From assembly GCF_028369105.1 (NCBI RefSeq), contig NZ_JAQNDO010000001.1, positions 9,332,501 to 9,396,500 on the forward strand: a stretch of 64,000 nt of DNA, read 5' to 3'. Positions 56,491 through 64,000 of the stretch are shown here, piece by piece. The stretch is from Polyangium mundeleinium (GTDB lineage Bacteria; Myxococcota_A; Polyangia; Polyangiales; Polyangiaceae). A model generated the notes under the pieces. The model did no database searches. It was not told the DNA's origin and was given only the letters and a program-made list of their open reading frames with translations. Each line of letters begins with the position of its first letter. The stretch's first letter is position 1. The position numbers and the translations under genes were made by a program.

Positions 56491-59204
56491 CCCGCGTTCC
56501 AGTCGGCGCGCATGCGCTCGAGGGAGGCCATGAGATCACTCGATCCGAAGGACCGCGCGAGGTCGAGCGCCTGGTGCTGGAAGGTGAGCGCCTCCTTCGC
56601 GCGGCCGCGCTCATGCGCGACGAAGGCGAGCGCCGCGAGCAGGCGCGCGCGCTCGATGCCTCCTGCAGCGAGGTCGAGGGCCTCGCGCAGGACGCCGTCG
56701 GCGTCGGTGAGCGCGGAGGCGCGAGCGAGCGCTTCGCCGAGCTTGCGGCTGAAGATGATCACGGCCTTCTCGGGCTCGTCGAGCTCGCCGCGGAAGAGCT
56801 CGCGGCGCGCGAGGTCGAGGCCGCGGCGGAGCGCGAGGATGGCGCCCGCGCGATCGCCGCGCTCGCCGGCGCGATCAGCGACTTGCTCGAGGAGCATGAG
56901 CGCCTCGAACGTGTCCTGCGCGTGGTAGGCGTGGAGCGCGCGGACCTCGAGCGGGAGCGGGAGCGGCTCGCCATCGCGCCCCTCGAGCGCGCGCACGTGA
57001 AGGTCACGGCGGACAGCGACGGGCGTCGTGGCGAGCGCAATCTCGCGGAGGAGCGGGTGCGCCGCGCGGAAGCCGCCGAGCTCCTGCTCGATCATGCCCG
57101 AAGCGCGGAGGACGGCGAGCAGCGTGCCCGTGTTGCGATCCGAGGGCAGGAGCCGCTCGATGTCCTCCATCTGCGCGTCGTCGCCGAGGACGGAGACAGC
57201 CTGGAGGACGCGGCGCGCCTCGGGCGGGAGGCGCTCGATGCGCTGGGCCACGAGGTCGCCAAGGCGCGCGGGTGGGTTCGTGCCGCCTTCGGAGGAGAAG
57301 CGCAGGACCTGATCGAGGTAAAGCGGCGAGATCGATCGCCCGCCGCCCTGGCCGAGGGTCGCGGCGAGCGGCTGGCTCACCATCTGCGAGATGAGATCGA
57401 GCGGGAGACCTTCGAGCACACGCGTGGCGCCGGCCCAGCCCGGATCGAAGCCAGGCAGGTGCGTCGAGACGACGAGCAGCGGGTGAATCGGCGGCTCGAC
57501 GACGACGTCGGCGAAGGCATTGCGGCTGGCGCCGTCGACGGCGTGCAGGTCGTCGATCGCGAGCAGGACGAGGCGACCCTCGTTGCTCTCGTGCGCGCGC
57601 ATGATGGCCCAGCGGAGGGCCTCGGCTGCGGTGAAGCGCCGATCGTCCGGCAGCACGATGCCTGCGGGGGGCTTCGACCACATGTTCACGCTCGGCTGCG
57701 GCGCGCTGCGATCCTGCTTGCCGAAGATGGCCATGAGGCCGGCGCGCGCCTCGGGGGTCGCGCCGCGCCACTCGTGGGGCTCTCCGCCGCCGGGCGGCAG
57801 CGACGCGAGCGCCACGATCGACTCGCGCAGCACGTAATAACCGACGTCGGCGCCCCACGGATCGGGGCGCGTGAGCACGACGAAGTCGCCGGCCACGGAG
57901 GCGAGGTGGATGAACTCCTGGAGCAGGCGCGTCTTGCCCGTGCCGCCTTCGCCGACGATGCGCGCCGTCGCGAGCGTGCGATCGACGTCGAAGCGGAAGC
58001 TGTCGAGCCACTCGAGATCCCGCTCGCGGCCGACGAACGGCAGCGGCAGCTCGGGCAAACTCGACAGGCGCACGCGCGGCGGCGGCCCCGCGGAGACGGG
58101 GGCGATGCGCCGGGGCTGGCTCAGGGGCGCCTCCCGCGAGATCCGCGCGCCGCACTCGCCGCAGAACTTCTGGTTGCGCGGAGCGATCGTGCCACACGAT
58201 CCGCAGGCCACGCCGGGCTCGTCGACCGAGGGCGGCGGCGCTCCGCGATCGAGCATCACCGCGGCGGAGCGGAGCGCGATCGTAAACTCGTCGGCCGTCT
58301 GGTAGCGGCGGCTGACTTCCTTCTCCATCGCGCGCAGCGTCACGTCGACGAGCGCCAGCGGGATGTTGCGCGCCGGCGCGACGTCGAGCGGGTTCGGCGG
58401 GGGCACCGTGAGGTGCATGAGCACGACCTGCGTCGGCGACTCGGACTCGAACGGCAGGCGGCCCGTGAGGAGCTGGAAGAGCAGCACGCCGCACGTGTAG
58501 AGGTCGCTGCGGCCGTCGATCGGATCCCCGCGCCCCTGCTCGGGGGACATGTAGTCGGGGGTGCCGCAGACGATGCCGGGGCTCGTGATGTGCGTGCTCG
58601 GCACCTCGCGCATCTTGGCGAGGCCGAAGTCGACGACCTTCACGAAATCGCCGCCCGTGCGCATCGGCTCGAGCACCACGTTCTCGGGCTTCAGGTCGCG
58701 GTGGATGATCCCGAGGTGGTGCGCTTCCGCGAGCCCCGCGAGCACCTGGCACATGATGTCGACGATGCGACGGAACGGGAGCGGCCCCTCTTCGTAGTCG
58801 ACCCGCGCGAGATCACGGCCGCGCAGGAACTCCATCACGAGGTAGAGCTGGTTTCCGCTCTTTCCGAAATCGAAGACGCTGACGATGTTCGGGTGGTTCA
58901 GCCGGCTCGCCGCACGCGCCTCGGTGATGAAACGGACGGACGCGCTCTCGTCGCCGAGCAGGTGCGGGTGGATGATCTTGACGGCGACCGTGCGGCCGAG
59001 CGCCTTCTGCTCGGCGCGATAGACCCGGCCCATGCCGCCCACGCCGATGAGCTCGAGGATGACGTAGCCGCCGGGCAGCGTCGTGCCGAGCAGCGGATCG
59101 TCGGCGCGGGTTTGCAGCTCCGAGATCGGAAAGCCGCACACATGACAAAAGCGGTGTGCCGGATCGCACGCGGTGGCGCACTGAGGGCAAAGGACATCCG
59201 ACAC
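56487..59204 (-). CDS. Ser/Thr protein kinase fused to AAA-type ATPase and TPR-like region, with two zinc ribbons
   Basis: 905 aa from GTG 59204 (TTG 59213 is possible). A zinc ribbon at the N-terminus (CPQCATACDPAHRFCHVCG) precedes a kinase domain (about 45-310) with IIHRDLKPEN (catalytic D170) and VVDFGLAK (D192). A second zinc ribbon (CGSCGTIAPRNQKFCGECG) follows at about 335-357. Then comes a STAND/AAA-type ATPase with Walker A GEGGTGKT (K424) and IDDLHAVDGAS as Walker B, and a helical TPR-like tail. The architecture suits a signal integrator whose ATPase may gate oligomerisation. No transmembrane helix is seen, so it is cytoplasmic. Confidence 0.87.
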   Translation of the reverse strand: MSDVLCPQCATACDPAHRFCHVCGFPISELQTRADDPLLGTTLPGGYVILELIGVGGMGRVYRAEQKALGRTVAVKIIHPHLLGDESASVRFITEARAASRLNHPNIVSVFDFGKSGNQLYLVMEFLRGRDLARVDYEEGPLPFRRIVDIMCQVLAGLAEAHHLGIIHRDLKPENVVLEPMRTGGDFVKVVDFGLAKMREVPSTHITSPGIVCGTPDYMSPEQGRGDPIDGRSDLYTCGVLLFQLLTGRLPFESESPTQVVLMHLTVPPPNPLDVAPARNIPLALVDVTLRAMEKEVSRRYQTADEFTIALRSAAVMLDRGAPPPSVDEPGVACGSCGTIAPRNQKFCGECGARISREAPLSQPRRIAPVSAGPPPRVRLSSLPELPLPFVGRERDLEWLDSFRFDVDRTLATARIVGEGGTGKTRLLQEFIHLASVAGDFVVLTRPDPWGADVGYYVLRESIVALASLPPGGGEPHEWRGATPEARAGLMAIFGKQDRSAPQPSVNMWSKPPAGIVLPDDRRFTAAEALRWAIMRAHESNEGRLVLLAIDDLHAVDGASRNAFADVVVEPPIHPLLVVSTHLPGFDPGWAGATRVLEGLPLDLISQMVSQPLAATLGQGGGRSISPLYLDQVLRFSSEGGTNPPARLGDLVAQRIERLPPEARRVLQAVSVLGDDAQMEDIERLLPSDRNTGTLLAVLRASGMIEQELGGFRAAHPLLREIALATTPVAVRRDLHVRALEGRDGEPLPLPLEVRALHAYHAQDTFEALMLLEQVADRAGERGDRAGAILALRRGLDLARRELFRGELDEPEKAVIIFSRKLGEALARASALTDADGVLREALDLAAGGIERARLLAALAFVAHERGRAKEALTFQHQALDLARSFGSSDLMASLERMRADWNAG

Positions 59205-59313
59205 GCGCCGCAAGGTACCACGGTCGGGGCCGAGATTGGGCCGGTTCTGTCAAGCGAACGCGGCCCCCCAACAACTGGTAGGTCCGCGCTGCGATAGGAT
59301 AACCTGCGGGCCG

Positions 59314-60705
59314 ATGCCAACGCCGCGCCTCCGTCTCGGTCAGCTCCTCGTCGATGCAGGGCTGCTCTCGCAGCAAGACCTCGACGAGGTCCTCGCGCTC
59401 CAGAAAACCGACGGGCGACGCCTCGGCACATTGCTGGTGGAGCGAGGTTACATCAACGAGACCCAGCTCACACAGATCCTCTCGCATCAACTGAGCGTTC
59501 CCTGGGTCTCGCTCTTGCACATCGAGTTCTCGCGGCAGCTTTTGAACCTCGTGCCGCACCACGTGGCCGAGCGCTTCTGCGTGGTGCCGATCTACGTCCG
59601 CCACGTGCGCGGGCAGGGCCAGACGCTCTACGTCGCGATGGACGATCCCTCGAACGAGGACGGCCTGCGCGCGTGCGGCGAGCACTCGGGACTGCCGGTG
59701 AAGGCGATGATCGCGCCGCCGAGCGACATCCGGAATGCGATCCGCGTGTACTACGACGTGCAGGTCGGCGCGTCCGCCCAGCCGCCCGCGCACCTGCCGT
59801 CCAACGAGCCTCCGCCGCTCGCCGAGCGTGACACGACGCCCGACGGGACGAGGCCCGAGGTCGCGCCGGAGGTGAGCCTCGCCATCGCGGAGACGCCCGC
59901 CGCGCCGTTCGTGGCGCCGGTGGAAGGGCCGGCGGTCGAGGTCGCGGAGATCACGGTGAGTTCGTTGGAGCTCCCAGGTTCGGATCCCGAGCACTCCCCG
60001 CCGAAGCCGCAGCCGAGCGCGGCGCGCAGCGCGCCGAAGACGCCGCCGCCGCCGACCACGCAGGACGCCGTCGCGCTCGCCGAGGCGCTCGCGCCCGCGC
60101 CGGCACGGGGCAAGATGCCCTCGGCGCCCGACATGCCTCCGCCGCCGACGCTGCCGGATCCGGGCGCGCAGTCGCCGCAGCTCGAAGAGGTCGCCGCGAA
60201 AACGCGTGTGTCGATCGTGGAGGCGCGGCCGTTGCCGCCGCCGTCGGAGCGGCTGCGCCGGGTGCTCGAAATCACGGACGATCCGCAGCCGCCGACGCTG
60301 GACGAGGGCGCCCTGCCCCCGAGTTCGCAGCCCGTGGACACGATCCCGGAGCCGCGGGGCCGCGCGCCGCGCATGATCGCGCTCACGCTGCTCGACGGCA
60401 CGACGATCTCGCTGCCCGCGCCGCGCAAGCAGAAGCAACGCGTACCGACACTCGCGCAGCCGACCGGCGGGCCGTCGGAGGAAGAGCTGCCGCCGTCGAC
60501 GCTGGGGGCCGAGGACGATCGCGCCGGGCTCACGGCGCGGGATCTCGTGGCGGCGCTGCGCGCGGTCTGTCACGGCGCGGACGCGAAGGAGATCCTGGGA
60601 CCGAACCTGCGCTGGGAGGCCATCGCGGCCGCGCTCCTGTCGGTGCTCCTGCGCAAGGGGCTCGTCGCCGACTGGGAGTTCGTCGACGAGCTCAAGAAGA
60701 TCTGA
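59314..60705 (+). CDS. Stand-alone MshEN-domain protein (cyclic-di-GMP binding candidate)
   Basis: 463 aa. The N-terminus has the two 24-residue MshEN motifs: R7-L8-G9 to Q30 (RLGQLLVDAGLLSQQDLDEV) and R36-L37-G38 to Q59 (RLGTLLVERGYINETQLTQI), separated by 5 residues exactly as in MshE/GspE_N domains that bind cyclic-di-GMP. The domain continues to about residue 150. A Pro/Ala-rich disordered stretch (150-390) and a short C-terminal domain (ARDLVAALRAVCHGADAKEI) follow. There is no secretion ATPase, so it is not a pilus/T2SS motor. Divergent from the kinase gene. Confidence 0.82.
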   Translation: MPTPRLRLGQLLVDAGLLSQQDLDEVLALQKTDGRRLGTLLVERGYINETQLTQILSHQLSVPWVSLLHIEFSRQLLNLVPHHVAERFCVVPIYVRHVRGQGQTLYVAMDDPSNEDGLRACGEHSGLPVKAMIAPPSDIRNAIRVYYDVQVGASAQPPAHLPSNEPPPLAERDTTPDGTRPEVAPEVSLAIAETPAAPFVAPVEGPAVEVAEITVSSLELPGSDPEHSPPKPQPSAARSAPKTPPPPTTQDAVALAEALAPAPARGKMPSAPDMPPPPTLPDPGAQSPQLEEVAAKTRVSIVEARPLPPPSERLRRVLEITDDPQPPTLDEGALPPSSQPVDTIPEPRGRAPRMIALTLLDGTTISLPAPRKQKQRVPTLAQPTGGPSEEELPPSTLGAEDDRAGLTARDLVAALRAVCHGADAKEILGPNLRWEAIAAALLSVLLRKGLVADWEFVDELKKI

Positions 60706-60711
60706 TCGGAG

Positions 60712-61884
60712 CTAGCTGCTTTCGCCCTGCCGGATGACGCCGGCGCGGGCGAGGTCGTCGATCTCCGCTTCGGAAAAGCCGGCCTCGCGGAAGATCGCGC
60801 GCGTGTGCTCGCCCGAGCGTGGGGGCGGGGCGAAGGCGACGTCGCGCGGCGTGACGGGCAGCCGAACCTGCGGGATGTCTCCGCGCGGGCTCGGGATGTC
60901 GAAGAAGAGCTCGCGCGCCTTCATGAGCGGATCCTCGCGAAGCTCGTTCGGACCCACCACGGGTTCGAGGCAGCAGTCGTGGCTCGCCCCGATCGCGATC
61001 CACTCGTCGCGCGTCTTCTTGGCAAAGGCGTCGCGCACCGTCGCCTTGATCTCGGCCTGGTGCGGCCCCGGCAGGAGCGCCTCCATGCGCGGCTCGATCC
61101 CGGCCGCGGCGCAGAACGAGATCCAGAACTTCGGCTCCAGCGCGCCGAGCGCGAAGGCGTGTCCGTCCTTCGAGAGGTACGTGCCGTAGGGCGCGATCCC
61201 GCCGACGAGCGTGTCTGCGCCGCGGGGGCGGGTCTCGCCCGCGAGCGCGGCGCCGATCGTGGCCGTGGCGAAGCCGAGGATGCCGTCCGTCATCGAGATG
61301 TCGAGCACGCGCCCCTCACCCGTGCGATCCCGCTCGGCGAGCGCGGCGAGGATCGCGATGACCGACCACATGCCTCCGCTCACGTCGGCGAGCTGAAAGC
61401 CAGGCGGCTGCGGAGGGCCGTCCTCGGGGCCTTGCGAGCCGAGCAGGCCGCCGCGCGCGAGGTAGTCGATGTCGTGCCCCGCGCGGTGCTTGAGCGGCCC
61501 CTCCTGGCCGTAGCCCGTGAGCGCGCAGATGACGAGCTTGGGGAATTTTCCGCGCAGCACGTCGTGGCCGAGGCCGAGACGATCGAGGACGCCGGGGCGG
61601 AACTGCTCGAAGAGCACGTCGTACGAGCTGACGAGCCGCTCGAATGCCGCGCGTCCCTCGGGCCGCTTGAGGTCGAGCAGCGCGCTGCGCTTGCCGCGGT
61701 TCAAGAGCTGGAACGCCGCCGACTCGCCGGCGACCGCGGGCGGCATGTGCCGGAGGTAGTCGCCGCCGGCGAGGTCCTCGATCTTGTCGACGGTGGCGCC
61801 GAGATCGGCGAGCACGAGCGTCGCGAAGGGGCCGGGCAAGAGCCGCGAGAGGTCCAGGATCCGTTTGCCGACGAGGGGGCGCAT
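60712..61884 (-). CDS. Family III CoA-transferase (CaiB/BaiF; alpha-methylacyl-CoA racemase-like)
   Basis: 390 aa. It has RILDLSRLLPGPFATLVLAD with LGATVDKIE, GKRSALLDLKRPEGRAAF, ALTGYGQEGPLKHRAGHDID, and the alpha-methylacyl-CoA racemase-like SFCAAAGIEPRMEALLPGPH region. Families include CoA transferases and 2-methylacyl-CoA racemase; the length and C-terminal pattern lean to the racemase. It lies 105 bp downstream of the SCP2 gene in the same orientation, so a joint role in lipid or branched acyl-CoA handling is likely. Confidence 0.83.
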   Translation of the reverse strand: MRPLVGKRILDLSRLLPGPFATLVLADLGATVDKIEDLAGGDYLRHMPPAVAGESAAFQLLNRGKRSALLDLKRPEGRAAFERLVSSYDVLFEQFRPGVLDRLGLGHDVLRGKFPKLVICALTGYGQEGPLKHRAGHDIDYLARGGLLGSQGPEDGPPQPPGFQLADVSGGMWSVIAILAALAERDRTGEGRVLDISMTDGILGFATATIGAALAGETRPRGADTLVGGIAPYGTYLSKDGHAFALGALEPKFWISFCAAAGIEPRMEALLPGPHQAEIKATVRDAFAKKTRDEWIAIGASHDCCLEPVVGPNELREDPLMKARELFFDIPSPRGDIPQVRLPVTPRDVAFAPPPRSGEHTRAIFREAGFSEAEIDDLARAGVIRQGESS

Positions 61885-61989
61885 CTCGTTTCCTTTGTGT
61901 TCAAAAAGAAATGACGGCGGATGAACGAAGGCCGGCGGCCCTCGGACGGATCCGAGCACGCGCCGGCCTCTTTGCGGGATCGGGATCGA

Positions 61990-62319
61990 TCAGAGCTCGA
62001 AGAGCTTGTTCAGCTTCATCGCGAGCATCTGGTTGCCCTCGAACTTCAGCTTGCCGGCAAAGTAGAGCTGCATGCCGTTCGCCTGCGGGTTCTCCATGAG
62101 CTTGGGGAAGTCGGCCGCCGCGATCTTGATCGTGACGTCGGCGCCGCCGGGGTTCCCCGCCTCGGCCTTCGGGGCCGTCAGGTCGAAGAACCACTCGCCG
62201 CCGCCGTCGCCGCTGATGACGAACTGGTACTTGCCGCCGATCGCCTTTGCCCCCGCGGGGTTCTTGGCGATCTTCTCGGGGACTTCTTCGTTGAAGAGCT
62301 TCTGGATGTCGACGGCCAT
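61990..62319 (-). CDS. SCP2 sterol-binding-domain protein
   Basis: 109-aa single SCP2 domain (IGGKYQFVISGDGGGEWFFD, then GADVTIKIAAADFPKLMENP and MQLYFAGKLKFEGNQMLAMK). SCP2 domains bind fatty acids, acyl-CoAs or sterols in a hydrophobic tunnel. No signal peptide. It lies upstream of the CoA-transferase/racemase gene in what is probably one transcription unit. Confidence 0.9.
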   Translation of the reverse strand: MAVDIQKLFNEEVPEKIAKNPAGAKAIGGKYQFVISGDGGGEWFFDLTAPKAEAGNPGGADVTIKIAAADFPKLMENPQANGMQLYFAGKLKFEGNQMLAMKLNKLFEL

Positions 62320-62450
62320 GGTGCCTCCGGGCAGCGATGCGCCGACGTCATCGTCGGCGCGTTCCTAGCGTCGGCCGGGTGTAGCCGCGAGCGACGGGCC
62401 GCGTCAAGCGGCGGCGAGGACAATGGTTCGGCGGCAAAATTGCGCTTCGA

Positions 62451-63572
62451 CTACGCGCGCGCCCGAGACGGCTGCTGCGAAGCGCGCGGCGCCCTGTCGA
62501 GCGCGGAGCGCACGGGCAAGACGAAGAGCCGATCGATCGCGACACGCGCGTCGCGGGGCGGCGGCTCCTCGGGCGGGGCCTGCATCAAGCGCAGATCCCT
62601 GAGGAGGCTGCGATCGAGATCGCTCTCCTCGCCGAACTCGTAAGGCAGGATCGAGGGCAAAAGCGCGACGAGCACGGCCTCGCTCCCGCCCTGCCGGATC
62701 GACGTGCCCTGGTACACGGCGACGGCCTGGCCAAATGCCTCCTGAAAGACGAAGGGGCGCCACTCGAGGGGCGCGGTGAGGTCGAAGCGACGCTCGCCCA
62801 CCACGAGCTCACGCCCGTCGAGCGTGAGTGGCGCGCCTCGCGCGTCCGAGAGGACGAGGCGCTCGATGCACGAGGGATCGAGCTCTTCGACGGCGAACAC
62901 GAGCGCCGCGAAATCGGAGGGCTGTAGCTCGAGCGGCGCGCCGTCGGGGCCGAGGGCCTCGAGCGCGGCGTCATCGCCGACTGCGGTGAACGCGCGATCG
63001 AAGAGCCCTCCGAGCGCGCGGCGCGCCGTGCCTTCGAACGTCGATCCCACGTAAAAAAGGCCTTCCGGCGAGCTCCACACGGCGACCATTCGATCCCGCT
63101 TGGCGCTGGTCACGAGCGTCATGCCGAAGGGCTCGCCGAGAGGCACGATGTTCTGCGGCGGCCCGCTCTCCGGCTGGAAGAAGAGCCCGTGCCCGTCGAC
63201 GCAGATGCCGCGGGGCGCGGCCTTGTCGCTCGAACGCCTGCGCGAACCGCGCACGAAAAGCACGATCGCCGCCATCACCAGCACGAGCGGCACGGCCACG
63301 CGGACCACGGCGTTCTGCACGACCGCGAGCACGACGAGCGCGACGAGCACGAGCGGCAACGCGGTGTCCCGGGAGGCGGCCTTCGTCGCGCCTGCGCCCG
63401 GGGTGACCGCCGAGAACAGACGCGCGCCTTTTCCAGGTCCGCCCGCCCATCCGTCCGCGAGGTGTGCCGCCAGCATGCCGCGCGTGCGTGTCGCACCCTC
63501 CCGCGGAGACACGCGCGTCCTCGTCGTATCCCTCGGGCTCGCGGCTCCGTTGCGATTGCGCTCGCTTGCCAT
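62451..63572 (-). CDS. Hypothetical membrane protein, two transmembrane segments
   Basis: 373 aa. The N-terminal 65 residues are basic and Gly-rich. Two adjacent hydrophobic helices (about 70-110, LPLVLVALVVLAVVQ and VAVPLVLVMAAIVLFV) lead to a soluble domain with GHGLFFQPESGPPQNIVPLG and FYVGSTFEGTARRALGGLFD, and later strands. No family recognised, and no enzymatic motif is visible. ATG 63572 was preferred; the frame extends slightly upstream without features. Upstream (63573-63758) a 59-bp inverted repeat precedes the ATPase stop. Confidence 0.7.
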   Translation of the reverse strand: MASERNRNGAASPRDTTRTRVSPREGATRTRGMLAAHLADGWAGGPGKGARLFSAVTPGAGATKAASRDTALPLVLVALVVLAVVQNAVVRVAVPLVLVMAAIVLFVRGSRRRSSDKAAPRGICVDGHGLFFQPESGPPQNIVPLGEPFGMTLVTSAKRDRMVAVWSSPEGLFYVGSTFEGTARRALGGLFDRAFTAVGDDAALEALGPDGAPLELQPSDFAALVFAVEELDPSCIERLVLSDARGAPLTLDGRELVVGERRFDLTAPLEWRPFVFQEAFGQAVAVYQGTSIRQGGSEAVLVALLPSILPYEFGEESDLDRSLLRDLRLMQAPPEEPPPRDARVAIDRLFVLPVRSALDRAPRASQQPSRARA

Positions 63573-63678
63573 CGAACCTCCCGGCGGCAGGCGCGTCGCC
63601 CCTCGCAGAGCGTAGCACCCTCGTCGCAGTACGGGAGGGGGGTTCGCGCAGCGCAACCCGCGATGCAAGCTCGCGCTC

Positions 63679-63737
63679 TTTCCAGGACGGAGGAGGCTTT
63701 CCCGGCTCGGCCCGCCCCGGGCCTTCCGCCCTGGAAA
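63679..63737. repeat. Interrupted inverted repeat
   Basis: TTTCCAGGACGGA at 63679 pairs with TCCGCCCTGGAAA at 63725 with one mismatch, and the interior (GGCCCGCCCCGGGCC) can also fold. No T-tract on either strand. It lies 22 bp beyond the stop of the P-type ATPase on the minus strand. Confidence 0.45.
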
Positions 63738-63758
63738 CCGGGCGACCGACGCTTTGCG

Positions 63759-64000
<242 letters not shown>

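Overview
The window is high-GC (about 70 percent by eye) chromosomal DNA, most likely from a myxobacterium of the Sorangium/Polyangium type (Myxococcota, Polyangiaceae). The case rests on several traits: many secreted lipoproteins with Gly-Gly-Ala/Ser linkers after the lipobox, RCC1-propeller and FG-GAP/VCBS lipoproteins, DUF4215 Cys-rich repeats, MYXO-CTERM-like C-termini, MopE-type metal-binding motifs, FHA and Ser/Thr-kinase signalling proteins, and GTG starts overlapping upstream stop codons. I see no rRNA, tRNA, CRISPR array, transposase or phage gene.

Layout. 1-4.2 kb: start of a leftward gene cut by the window edge, a coupled DHH phosphoesterase/GDPD pair, a LolB/DUF4292-like lipoprotein and a Shewanella-like PPP phosphatase lipoprotein. 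4.25-9.0 kb: a Fur-box-like site followed by three start/stop-overlapping genes, two RCC1 propeller lipoproteins and a DUF1111 di-heme lipoprotein. 9.0-9.25 kb: six stacked inverted repeats. 9.25-21.3 kb: a HARE-HTH/Mrr-like protein, a choice-of-anchor-L/MopE lipoprotein, two small ORFs, an FG-GAP lipoprotein, and a 1597-aa beta-helix/DUF4215/MYXO-CTERM protein containing 858-bp tandem duplications. 21.4-28.8 kb: an FHA protein overlapping a 2OG-Fe(II) oxygenase, a creatininase-family amidohydrolase, a ferritin-like protein, small secreted proteins, a carboxypeptidase-regulatory-domain protein and a YkgJ-type Cys-cluster protein. 28.8-38.3 kb: a lipoprotein, an expansin/GH13 operon, an L,D-transpeptidase, a tandem pair of secreted paralogues with duplicated upstream regions, and an esterase lipoprotein. 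38.5-43.4 kb: an ACP / CFA-synthase-like methyltransferase / fatty acyl-AMP ligase operon, an alpha/beta hydrolase and a glutaryl-CoA dehydrogenase. 43.4-52.2 kb: a DUF11/TSP3 surface protein, an FHA-DUF4388 protein and a large zinc metalloprotease lipoprotein. 52.3-64 kb: hisD, a SUKH protein, a uracil phosphoribosyltransferase, an APP1-type HAD protein coupled to a kinase-ATPase, a MshEN (cyclic-di-GMP-type) protein, a family III CoA-transferase with an SCP2 protein, a membrane protein, and the end of a P1B-type metal ATPase.

Candidates most worth following are the Fur-box RCC1-RCC1-DUF1111 operon, the compact ACP-methyltransferase-FAAL lipid operon with a possible sigma-54 promoter, and the stand-alone MshEN protein with two intact 24-residue cyclic-di-GMP motifs, divergent from the kinase/APP1 pair. 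Further candidates are the expansin/GH13 operon, whose GH13 gene carries an in-frame palindromic insertion, and the Mrr-like protein that appears to lack nuclease residues. All family calls were made by reading motifs; no database search was run.
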